A stretch of DNA of 5,283 bases from Oscillospiraceae bacterium (GCA_016296165.1 JAEDJV010000163.1:1-5283), one strand, 5' to 3'; numbered from the stretch's first letter, positions 1 to 5,234 are shown. Made by a program: numbers and translations. Notes: generated from the sequence alone by a model not told the origin.

Positions 1-170
1 GTCTGAGCGTTTGTGAAGAGCTGCTTAGCGTTAGCATTAGCTGCCTTTACAGAAGCCTTTCTTACCCATCCCATCATAGCTGGAACAAGGATAGCTGCGA
101 GAACACCGATGATTGCGATAACAACGATAAGTTCGATAAGTGTAAAACCTTTAAGATTCTTCTTTTTCAT
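1..170 (-). CDS. type IV pilin (pilin 1), 3' end missing at window edge
   Basis: This is the N-terminal part of a type IV prepilin, the structural subunit of a pilus fibre. It is inserted in the cytoplasmic membrane, then cleaved and N-methylated by the prepilin peptidase. The 56 visible residues start MKKKNLKG, a short basic class III leader ending in G8. FTLIEL follows, with the conserved Glu at mature position 5 (E13), and then a hydrophobic helix of about 20 residues (residues 14-33, ending LVPAMMGWV). The ATG at 168-170 is set by an AGGAGG 8 bases upstream. The globular C-terminal domain lies beyond the left edge. It resembles pilin 2 closely through the helix (both have GFTLIELIVVIAIIGVL and MGWV), which indicates duplication. 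All six Ile codons are ATC and Ala is mostly GCT, a bias expected of a very highly expressed gene, so I infer this is the major pilin. It has its own consensus promoter. A pseudopilin is possible, but PilT nearby favours a true pilus. Confidence 0.93.
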   Translation of the reverse strand, partial: MKKKNLKGFTLIELIVVIAIIGVLAAILVPAMMGWVRKASVKAANANAKQLFTNAQ

Positions 171-178
171 AATGTATT

Positions 179-184
179 CCTCCT
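179..184 (-). promoter_or_regulatory. ribosome binding site of pilin 1
   Basis: A perfect AGGAGG (read on the minus strand) lies 8 bases before the pilin 1 ATG and fixes that start. It is a better match to the 16S rRNA tail than the site of pilin 2, which fits a higher expression level for pilin 1. Confidence 0.85.
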
Positions 185-290
185 AAAATATAATAATAAA
201 TATTATGAACGATTTTCATATTAAGTATCTGAACACAATCGGATCATGACGTCCTGAATCCATTGAAGTGTCTCTGTACTTTATGTTCAT

Positions 291-319
291 ATTATATCAT
301 CACATTTTTTATTTGTCAA
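291..319 (-). promoter_or_regulatory. consensus housekeeping promoter of pilin 1
   Basis: On the minus strand TTGACA (314-319) and TATAAT (291-296) are separated by exactly 17 bases. TGA directly before the -10 makes it an extended -10 element. Every consensus base for the vegetative sigma factor is present. Transcription should start near 284, giving a leader of roughly 114 bases. Nearly the same arrangement, including flanking bases (G before the -35, GTGATATAAT-like -10), recurs before pilin 2. Confidence 0.88.
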
Positions 320-358
320 CGAAAAAAAGGAAGATTGTATATTCGTTCAAAATATCTA

Positions 359-378
359 AAACTTAAACGTTTAAGTTT
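359..378. promoter_or_regulatory. perfect 20-bp palindrome upstream of the pilin 1 promoter
   Basis: The sequence AAACTTAAAC/GTTTAAGTTT reads identically on both strands, with 10-bp arms and no spacer. Its centre (368/369) lies about 50 bp upstream of the -35 hexamer, roughly -84 from the predicted start. A spacerless palindrome makes a poor RNA hairpin, so a DNA site for a dimeric regulator is the simplest reading. No copy is seen upstream of pilin 2 or pilB. The regulator is unknown. Confidence 0.6.
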
Positions 379-452
379 GTTTCGAATTATGTATTGTGCA
401 TATTTATTGTTTTTTATTTTAGTTTTTAATTCTTATCAGTACAATCTATTAA

Positions 453-482
453 TAAAAAAAACAGTGCTCCAGCGAACACTGC
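453..482 (-). terminator. intrinsic terminator of pilin 2
   Basis: On the minus strand an 8-bp stem (474-481 with 462-469, one G-U pair) closes on a GCUG tetraloop and is followed by eight U residues (461-454). The A-tract before the stem can also pair with the U-tract. It begins 28 bases after the pilin 2 stop. Since the plus strand also shows a run of T after the stem (483-488), it could work in both directions. It separates pilin 2 transcription from the pilin 1 promoter. Confidence 0.88.
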
Positions 483-509
483 TTTTTTATTATTACCATT
501 ATTGTTTTC

Positions 510-1007
510 TTATATCTCGCTCCACTTCTTCTCTCCCAGAGCAGCAGCCAGACAATCCTCAATTGAATCAGCTGACAAGTGATATGATGCATCACGCGGA
601 CACGGAACAGGAAAACCACCTGCTATACCGCCATTGTTTTTTTCTGAGTACGCAACAGCTTTTACAACACCATCATCAATCTGCGCTACCCAGGACGCTC
701 TTTTTGTATGTGAAAGAACTGTGCTTATCTTTGTTATTTCCTTCTTTATATCTGCGTCATCTATCCCACTCCATACACCATTCTCATATGTGACAGTAAC
801 GGTTCCTACTGATTTGCCGCTTGTTTCCAGATCTGACATACATACTGATAACTGGTTGAACACTTCTGATGCATTGCTGTTACATGTGGAGATTTTTGAT
901 TTTGTAACCCACCCCATCAGAGCAGGAATCAGAATCGCAGTAAGTACACCTATGATAGCAATTACCACAATAAGTTCAATAAGCGTAAAACCTTTAAATT
1001 TTTTCAT
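510..1007 (-). CDS. type IV pilin (pilin 2), complete
   Basis: This is a complete prepilin of 165 residues, within the usual pilin range. The leader MKKFKG is cut after G6, followed by FTLIEL with Glu at mature position 5 (E11). A hydrophobic N-terminal helix (residues 12-32) and a polar globular domain follow. That domain has four cysteines (C42, C56, C136, C152) that could form one or two disulphides, and a Gly/Pro-rich loop near 126-138. I chose the ATG at 1005-1007 over the in-frame TTG at 1023-1025, because the longer form would consume its own ribosome binding site and give an odd leader. It shares the whole signal and helix with pilin 1 (including MGWV) but diverges after. Its codon use is mixed (ATT and ATA for Ile, AAA for Lys), unlike pilin 1, which suggests lower expression and perhaps a minor pilin. 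It has its own promoter and terminator, so it is monocistronic. Confidence 0.93.
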   Translation of the reverse strand: MKKFKGFTLIELIVVIAIIGVLTAILIPALMGWVTKSKISTCNSNASEVFNQLSVCMSDLETSGKSVGTVTVTYENGVWSGIDDADIKKEITKISTVLSHTKRASWVAQIDDGVVKAVAYSEKNNGGIAGGFPVPCPRDASYHLSADSIEDCLAAALGEKKWSEI

Positions 1008-1015
1008 TTTAAAGA

Positions 1016-1022
1016 CCCCTTT
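1016..1022 (-). promoter_or_regulatory. ribosome binding site of pilin 2
   Basis: AAAGGGG on the minus strand ends 8 bases before the ATG at 1007. It pairs with the 16S tail through a G-U wobble, so it is weaker than the AGGAGG of pilin 1. It lies inside the extra codons of the alternative TTG start at 1025, which argues against that start. Confidence 0.75.
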
Positions 1023-1057
1023 CAATAATACCTGAAATATATAAAACCATTCCCAAA

Positions 1058-1073
1058 TACATCTTACGATGTA
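1058..1073 (-). other. small hairpin in the pilin 2 mRNA leader
   Basis: The minus-strand RNA contains UACAUC-GUAA-GAUGUA, a perfect 6-bp stem capped by GUAA, a GNRA-type tetraloop. It sits about 13-28 bases after the predicted transcript start, a position where hairpins commonly protect mRNA 5' ends. Function is inference. Confidence 0.5.
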
Positions 1074-1092
1074 CTATATCTAATTTTTTCTT

Positions 1093-1121
1093 ATTATATC
1101 ACCGCTTTTTTCTATTGTCAA
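1093..1121 (-). promoter_or_regulatory. consensus housekeeping promoter of pilin 2
   Basis: TTGACA (1116-1121) and TATAAT (1093-1098) on the minus strand are 17 bases apart, again with TGA just before the -10. Predicted start is near 1086 and the leader is about 79 bases. The similarity to the pilin 1 promoter continues through the A-rich spacer, so the promoter was probably duplicated with the gene. Confidence 0.88.
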
Positions 1122-1352
1122 CAATTTTTTAAGTTCGATAAATAAATTTAGCTACTTCCACTATGAAGAGTCAATTTTTAGACCTATGTTTATGCTTTAT
1201 GAAAAAAGCGAACAAATCCTTTGTTTTTTATTAAAATCATGTAAACGATAACACGATATTTCCAATATATCAAACGCTCCACATAATGATTATGGATTAC
1301 GGTTTCAAAATGCTCATTCCCATGTTTACCTCCTGCAAAAATAAAATCAACT
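1122..1352. other. AT-rich intergenic segment between the pilB-pilT terminator and the pilin 2 promoter
   Basis: With the pilin 2 leader and the pilT tail this forms a 406-bp gap between genes (1008-1413). Apart from an orphan ribosome binding site and a very short frame (1297-1334), I see only a weak A/T-rich stem (about 1210-1224, AACAAA with TTTGTT around a 3-base loop) followed on the minus strand by CGCTTTTTT, which could be a poor terminator. A plus-strand frame of 23 codons from 1163 has no ribosome binding site. No RNA gene, repeat unit or insertion sequence is recognised. Confidence 0.6.
1297..1323 (-). other. micro-ORF of 8 codons behind a strong ribosome binding site
   Basis: On the minus strand AGGAGG (1329-1334) is followed after 5 bases by ATG and eight codons encoding MGMSILKP, then TAA. 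The ribosome binding site is as good as any in the window, yet the frame is tiny and no promoter is visible: it starts only about 20 bases past the pilB-pilT terminator. In another frame the same region stays open for about 57 codons (down to the TAA near 1186) but without a credible start. It could be a leader peptide, the stub of a decayed gene, or chance. Confidence 0.25.
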
Positions 1353-1387
1353 AAAGAAAAAGGCTATGCGACGCATCACATAGCCTT
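1353..1387 (-). terminator. intrinsic terminator of the pilB-pilT unit
   Basis: On the minus strand a 9-bp perfect stem (1379-1387 with 1360-1368) continues through a U-G pair and two more pairs to a UGCG loop, giving about 12 bp. It is followed by a U-rich tail (UUUUUCUUU, counting the last stem bases). It begins 27 bases after the pilT stop and isolates pilB-pilT from the downstream pilin 2 promoter. Confidence 0.88.
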
Positions 1388-1413
1388 CAAACTTATTATT
1401 TATACTGTACTCA

Positions 1414-2484
1414 TTAATCCCCTGAGTTAAGGAATCTGTAAAACTCAAGCTTATCCTGACACTTGTCAAGAGCATCTGGTTCGCGGATAATACCCTGTCT
1501 AACCATACGTGCAAGTTCCTGGTCAAGACACATCATGCCGAACTGCTTACCTGTCTGGATAGCAGACTGGATAAGATGTACCTTGTTGTCTCTGATCATA
1601 GCTGAGCAGGCGTCAGTAACGTTAAGGATTTCCATACATGCTATACGGCCCTTGCCGTCTGCCTTTGGAATAAGTGTCTGAGCCATGATACCAACAAGAA
1701 CGTTGGCGAGCTGTGTTCTGATCTGACTCTGCTGGTATTCAGGATAAACGTCGATGATACGGTTGATAGTATCAGCAGCACTTGTTGTATGAAGTGTTGA
1801 GAGTACAAGGTGACCTGTTTCAGCTGCTGTTACAGCCGCTGTAACTGTTTCAAGGTCACGCATTTCTCCTACGAGGATGATATCCGGGTCTTCACGGAGT
1901 GCTGATCTTAATGCGCCTGCGAAGTCAGGTACGTCAGGTCCGATCTCACGCTGGTTTACCATACATCTCTTGTGTTCGTGAACGTATTCGATAGGGTCTT
2001 CGATTGTAATGATATGTGCACTCTTGTTGAGGTTAGCATAGTCGAGCATCGCTGCAAGTGATGTTGACTTACCTGAACCTGTAGGTCCTGTTACAAGAAC
2101 AAGTCCTCTTGGTCTCATTGCAAAGTCCGCAAGAATTGGCGGGAGACCAAGATCTTCAAGAGTCGGGATATCGTTTCGGAGAAGACGAAGAGCTATCGCT
2201 GTGTGATTTCTCTGTCTGAATACATTTACTCTGTGACGGTAACCTCTCTTTGTAACATATGAGAAGTCACAGTCAAGGTGCTGATGAAGGCGACCTTTAA
2301 GTTCATCAGGACAAATCTTTTCAGCAACATCAGCTATTGCTTCTTCATCCATCATGTCATAGGAACTAAGCTTTCTGAGTGCACCGTTAAGTCTTACAAC
2401 CGGTGCCATTCCAAATGTGAAATGAAGGTCAGAACAGCCAAGCACTCTGGCTTCATCGAGTATCTTATCAATATCAATTAACAT
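1414..2484 (-). CDS. pilT: PilT, type IV pilus retraction ATPase
   Basis: PilT is a cytoplasmic hexameric ATPase that drives pilus disassembly, producing retraction and twitching. The 356-residue product is close to the usual PilT length. The N-terminal PAS-like domain (about 1-105) contains the family's CSDLHF...PVVRLNG segment (17-34). The RecA-like core has Walker A GPTGSGKST (133-141, K139), the Asp box IEDPIE (161-166), Walker B DPDIILVGEMRD (199-210, catalytic E207) and the His box GHLVLSTLHT (224-233). The C-terminal stretch AMIRDNKVHLIQSAIQTGK (295-313) corresponds to the PilT AIRNLIRE signature, somewhat diverged. It lacks the MshEN domain and zinc cysteines of PilB, which separates it from extension ATPases. 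The ATG at 2484 has GGAGG 9 bases upstream. It lies 62 bases after pilB with no terminator or clear promoter between, so the two are probably cotranscribed. No pilC follows, which is common order elsewhere. Confidence 0.96.
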   Translation of the reverse strand: MLIDIDKILDEARVLGCSDLHFTFGMAPVVRLNGALRKLSSYDMMDEEAIADVAEKICPDELKGRLHQHLDCDFSYVTKRGYRHRVNVFRQRNHTAIALRLLRNDIPTLEDLGLPPILADFAMRPRGLVLVTGPTGSGKSTSLAAMLDYANLNKSAHIITIEDPIEYVHEHKRCMVNQREIGPDVPDFAGALRSALREDPDIILVGEMRDLETVTAAVTAAETGHLVLSTLHTTSAADTINRIIDVYPEYQQSQIRTQLANVLVGIMAQTLIPKADGKGRIACMEILNVTDACSAMIRDNKVHLIQSAIQTGKQFGMMCLDQELARMVRQGIIREPDALDKCQDKLEFYRFLNSGD

Positions 2485-2546
2485 TAAAACAAACCTCCGT
2501 TTTTATAGTCTGCTCATATCTCTTTAAAACAAAGATACAAAAATAT

Positions 2547-4217
2547 TTATACAGAATATGTAACACGTACAAGCTCATCAATTGTTGTTCTTCCGGCTTG
2601 AACGAGTTCGGAAACGTTGTCACGAAGAAGTCTTGTACCGTTTCTCTTTGCTGCTTCTTCAAGCTGTTCCTTACCGGCACTCTCAGCGATAAGTGTTGAG
2701 ATACCTGAGGTACAGTGAATAATTTCGTGAATAGCTGTTCTTCCTTTGTATCCTGTATTGTTACATTCCGGACAGCCCACAGCATCATAAATCTGGACAG
2801 GCTGTGAGATATGCATAAGCTTGTTTTCCTCATCGTTTGACATTCTTGGTCTGCGGCACTTAGGGCAGATAACCTTAACGAGACGCTGTGCAACAACACC
2901 GATAAGAGATGTAGCAACCATGTACGGAGCAACGCCCATATCGATAAGACGAACGATTGTGGAAGCTGCGTCGTTTGTATGAAGTGTTGAAAGAACGAGA
3001 TGTCCTGTGATAGCCGCTCTGATAGCGATATCCGCTGTTTCAGAGTCACGCATTTCACCGATCATTACGATATCAGGGTCCTGACGGAGAATAGATCTGA
3101 GGGCTGCTGAGAATGTCATACCAGCCTTGCTGTTTACCTGACACTGGTTGATACCTTCGATATTCTTTTCGACAGGATCTTCTACTGTTACAACGTTTAC
3201 GTTAGGTTTTGCAATCTCACCGAGGGCAGCGTAAAGAGTTGTTGTTTTACCTGAACCTGTAGGTCCTGTAACGAGCATAACGCCATGAGGACACTTGAGC
3301 ATGCTTTCGAACATCTTGTAATTGTACTCACTCATACCGAGGTCTGTGATCTTTCTGAGGGCGATCTGACCTGTTGAGAGAATTCGGATAACTATCTTTT
3401 CGCCGTTTACTGTAGGAAGTGAAGATACACGGACATCGAGTTCCGTACCGTCAACAACCTGTGAGAAACGTCCGTCCTGAGGGATACGTTTTTCGGCGAT
3501 ATTCATACCGCTTATGAGTTTGATACGTGTTGCAAGGGCACTCTGTACTGCACTTGATACGCTCATGAGTTCTATAAGGTCACCGTTTACACGAATACGG
3601 ATTCTTGTAAATGTCTTGAATGGTTCGATATGAATATCCGTTGCTTCTGCTCTGAATGCGTTTTCAACAATTGTTGTAGCAAGTTTAACGATAGGAGCAC
3701 TCTCAACTCTTTCCTTTGATTCTTCATCATTGAGTGCTTCTGAACCGAACTGGCTGAGGCTTTCGTTTACGCTGTCGATGTTTGCCATTGTGTATTTGTC
3801 ACCGATAGCCTTGTTAATTGCTGAACGTGTTGCAAGAACAGGAATAGTATCCATACCTGTGATAACCTTAACGTCTTCGAGGATGTTAAAGTTAATAGGG
3901 TCGTCAGTAGCAACTGTAAGTCTCTTTCCGACAATATCAATAGCAATTACAGTATGCTTCTTGGCAAGTGATTCAGGGATTTTGCTTACCGCTTCGTCAT
4001 CAATCTTGAAAGTCTGGAGGTCAACATAAGGAACCTTGAGCTTTCCTGCAAGTGCCTGTGAAAATTTGATTTCGGACATATAGCCCATCTCTACGATTAC
4101 TTCACCGAAACGTTTCTGTCCCTGTGATTCACGCTGTGCAAACAGAACTCTTTCAAGCTGTTCGTTTGAAATAAGGTTCTGTTCAACAAGATACTGACCT
4201 ATAGGTATGTTTCTCAT
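2547..4217 (-). CDS. pilB: PilB, type IV pilus extension ATPase with MshEN-like N-terminus
   Basis: PilB is the cytoplasmic hexameric ATPase that powers pilus assembly through the platform protein PilC. The 556-residue product has the usual PilB/GspE length. Residues 1 to about 140 form an MshEN/T2SSE_N-type domain with two tandem motifs, IGQYLVEQNLISNEQL (6-21) and RFGEVIVEMGYMSEIKF (36-52), the type that binds cyclic di-GMP in MshE. After a linker (about 145-170) comes the ATPase: Walker A GPTGSGKTT (318-326, K324), Asp box VEDPVE (345-350), Walker B DPDIVMIGEMRD (380-391, E388) and His box GHLVLSTLHTND (405-416). A zinc tetracysteine site follows (C451/C454 and C482/C485). In the family GspE is the secretion counterpart, but PilT next door supports a pilus role. 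The ATG at 4217 is the only sensible start, although its AAGGAG is unusually far (13 bases). I found no convincing promoter upstream. Confidence 0.96.
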   Translation of the reverse strand: MRNIPIGQYLVEQNLISNEQLERVLFAQRESQGQKRFGEVIVEMGYMSEIKFSQALAGKLKVPYVDLQTFKIDDEAVSKIPESLAKKHTVIAIDIVGKRLTVATDDPINFNILEDVKVITGMDTIPVLATRSAINKAIGDKYTMANIDSVNESLSQFGSEALNDEESKERVESAPIVKLATTIVENAFRAEATDIHIEPFKTFTRIRIRVNGDLIELMSVSSAVQSALATRIKLISGMNIAEKRIPQDGRFSQVVDGTELDVRVSSLPTVNGEKIVIRILSTGQIALRKITDLGMSEYNYKMFESMLKCPHGVMLVTGPTGSGKTTTLYAALGEIAKPNVNVVTVEDPVEKNIEGINQCQVNSKAGMTFSAALRSILRQDPDIVMIGEMRDSETADIAIRAAITGHLVLSTLHTNDAASTIVRLIDMGVAPYMVATSLIGVVAQRLVKVICPKCRRPRMSNDEENKLMHISQPVQIYDAVGCPECNNTGYKGRTAIHEIIHCTSGISTLIAESAGKEQLEEAAKRNGTRLLRDNVSELVQAGRTTIDELVRVTYSV

Positions 4218-4230
4218 AACTGGACGCCAA

Positions 4231-4236
4231 CTCCTT
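4231..4236 (-). promoter_or_regulatory. distant ribosome binding site of pilB
   Basis: AAGGAG on the minus strand lies 13 bases before the pilB ATG, beyond the usual 6-10. No in-frame alternative start codon exists in between. A TGG-CGT-CCA mini-hairpin in the gap could shorten the effective distance. Translation of pilB may therefore be moderate or conditional; that is inference. Confidence 0.55.
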
Positions 4237-4252
4237 AAAAATTATTTTTTTC

Positions 4253-4281
4253 TTGAATAAAAGTTACTTTTATGTTAGAAT
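4253..4281 (+). promoter_or_regulatory. probable promoter of pilD
   Basis: TTGAAT (4253-4258) and TAGAAT (4276-4281) are 17 bases apart, and TATG before the -10 matches the extended TRTGN element of Gram-positive promoters. The start would be near 4288, giving a leader of about 30 bases with GGGAGG (4303-4308) 9 bases before the ATG. An alternative pair, TTACTT (4264-4269) with TATAAA (4287-4292), also has 17-base spacing and a TGA extension, so the exact promoter is uncertain. Confidence 0.6.
4257..4273. promoter_or_regulatory. 17-bp inverted repeat in the pilD promoter spacer
   Basis: ATAAAAGT and ACTTTTAT are perfect 8-bp arms around a single central T. The repeat lies almost wholly between the -35 and -10 of the proposed pilD promoter, in the only intergenic space shared by divergent pilD and pilB. 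It is a candidate operator able to affect both genes. The arms are AT-rich, so chance is not excluded. Confidence 0.45.
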
Positions 4282-4317
4282 GATGATATAAATTTTATAT
4301 ATGGGAGGATCAGAAAA

Positions 4318-5184
4318 ATGATCTATTTTCGATTTCTCGATATACCGGCATACATTATAGCATATACCATCATCTCATTTTTTGGCCTGTGTATCGGCAG
4401 TTTTTTAAATGTCTGCATCTACAGACTTCAACTTGAGGACCCTGCAGAGAGATCTCTTGTAAAAAAATCTTCACACTGTCCAAAATGCGGTGCAAAAATC
4501 CACTGGTACGATAACATACCAGTATTCAGCTGGACTGTTCTACTGAGAGGAAAATGCCGCAGCTGTAAAGAACCTATCTCCAAGCGTTATCCACTTGTTG
4601 AAAGTCTGAACTGGTTTGCATATTTGCTTGTGCTTACCTTCGTTGATGTTCAGGACTATCCTGTTCATGCTGTTACCCTGGCGCTGTTCTTCTCCGTTCT
4701 CATCGTTATCGGTTTTATAGACTACGATACAATGGAGATCTACCCGGGTCAGCTTATGCTTATCGTTATTCTGGCTGTAATATCCGCATTGTTTTCAGAC
4801 ACACTCTCTATCCCGGAACGAATAATCGGCGGACTTGCTATAAGTGCCCCGTTCTTTATAATCGGTGAAGTCTCAAGGGTTATCATAAGGAAGAAAACCG
4901 GCGAAGACTACAGAGGTATTGAACTTGGAGATACACTGCTTATGCTTGTCTCCGGACTTCTAATCGGGACAAAATGTATTTGTGCCTCAGCAATTATCGG
5001 AATATTCTCAGCTGCAATAATCGGAGTGATAAACAAGCTAAGGGGCAAGGATTCAAAGTTTGCTTTTGGTCCGTTCCTTGCATTCGGACTTGTATTCGGT
5101 TCAATCTTCGGTGAACAGATGATCGACTGGTATCTGGGACTTTTTAAATATCCGGAGATAGTATACACTATTTTCACTAAATAA
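4318..5184 (+). CDS. pilD: PilD, type IV prepilin peptidase / N-methyltransferase
   Basis: PilD is a polytopic membrane aspartic protease (family A24) that removes the leader of prepilins on the cytoplasmic side and N-methylates the new N-terminus. The 288-residue product has the usual length. After a first membrane segment (about 12-30) comes GSFLNVCIYRL (27-37), then the cytoplasmic domain with two zinc pairs, C54/C57 and C80/C83, the CPKC...CRSC form associated with bifunctional enzymes. RYPLVESLN (90-98) leads into several further hydrophobic segments, roughly from 100 to 266. The first catalytic Asp lies in GFIDYDTMEIYP (132-143, D135 with D137 nearby). The second is D205 in IELGDTLLM (201-209), and FGPFLAFG (250-257) follows. 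The second site departs from the usual GxGDxK form: Glu replaces the first Gly and Leu the Lys. The ATG is fixed by GGGAGG 9 bases upstream. It is divergent from pilB and ends in its own terminator, so it is monocistronic. Its substrates are presumably the two pilins here. Confidence 0.95.
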   Translation: MIYFRFLDIPAYIIAYTIISFFGLCIGSFLNVCIYRLQLEDPAERSLVKKSSHCPKCGAKIHWYDNIPVFSWTVLLRGKCRSCKEPISKRYPLVESLNWFAYLLVLTFVDVQDYPVHAVTLALFFSVLIVIGFIDYDTMEIYPGQLMLIVILAVISALFSDTLSIPERIIGGLAISAPFFIIGEVSRVIIRKKTGEDYRGIELGDTLLMLVSGLLIGTKCICASAIIGIFSAAIIGVINKLRGKDSKFAFGPFLAFGLVFGSIFGEQMIDWYLGLFKYPEIVYTIFTK

Positions 5185-5200
5185 CTCAACGAAATACTTT

Positions 5201-5234
5201 AAGCAGTCTTTGCAGTGCAAAGACTGCTTTTTTT
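5201..5234 (+). terminator. intrinsic terminator of pilD
   Basis: A perfect 13-bp stem (5201-5213 with 5217-5229) around a 3-base AGT loop is followed by T through 5234. It begins 16 bases after the pilD stop. The other strand has no U-tract after the stem, so it acts in the plus direction only. Confidence 0.92.

Larger units (their letters stand above)
171..509. other. 339-bp gene-free region between the two pilin genes
   Basis: This AT-rich stretch holds, in minus-strand order, the 3' tail and terminator of pilin 2 (453-482), about 75 bases of A/T-rich sequence with no recognised element, a perfect 20-bp palindrome (359-378), the pilin 1 promoter (291-319) and an untranslated leader of about 115 bases (171 to about 284). 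In the leader, GGATTCA and TGATCC (255-261 with 241-246) can form a small bulged stem. I see no match to the conserved core of the c-di-GMP-I riboswitch. A plus-strand open frame across the region (263-793) has no ribosome binding site, has a low-complexity composition and runs antisense through pilin 2, so I do not treat it as a gene. Confidence 0.7.

Noticed and set aside
171..290. Possible cyclic di-GMP riboswitch in the pilin 1 leader, as known before some clostridial pilin genes
   Set aside because: The leader is long enough, but I find none of the conserved class I core sequence, and the only stem is a short bulged one.
263..793. Plus-strand open frame of 176 codons through the pilin 1 upstream region and the 3' part of pilin 2
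   Set aside because: No ribosome binding site, low-complexity Tyr/Phe/Leu/His-rich product, crosses the pilin 1 promoter, a palindrome and a terminator, and is antisense to a clear pilin.
634..1035. Plus-strand open frame of 133 codons antisense to pilin 2
   Set aside because: It is the complement of the pilin coding sequence, and no start signal or recognisable domain was seen.
2474..3058. Open frame of 194 codons on the minus strand overlapping the 3' part of pilB
   Set aside because: It lies out of frame inside pilB, whose conserved motifs continue through it; its protein is rich in Ser/Leu/Gln with no recognisable domain and no ribosome binding site was seen.
2069..3269. Exact 23-bp direct repeat (2069-2091 and 3247-3269)
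   Set aside because: It encodes the same Walker A residues (TGPTGSG) in pilT and pilB; shared motif and codon preference explain it without a mobile element.
3730..4029. Plus-strand open frame of 99 codons inside pilB, and similar ones at 1463-1681, 2278-2481 and 4908-5189 (minus)
   Set aside because: All are antisense to conserved genes, have no recognisable domain, and are explained by codon bias on the coding strand.
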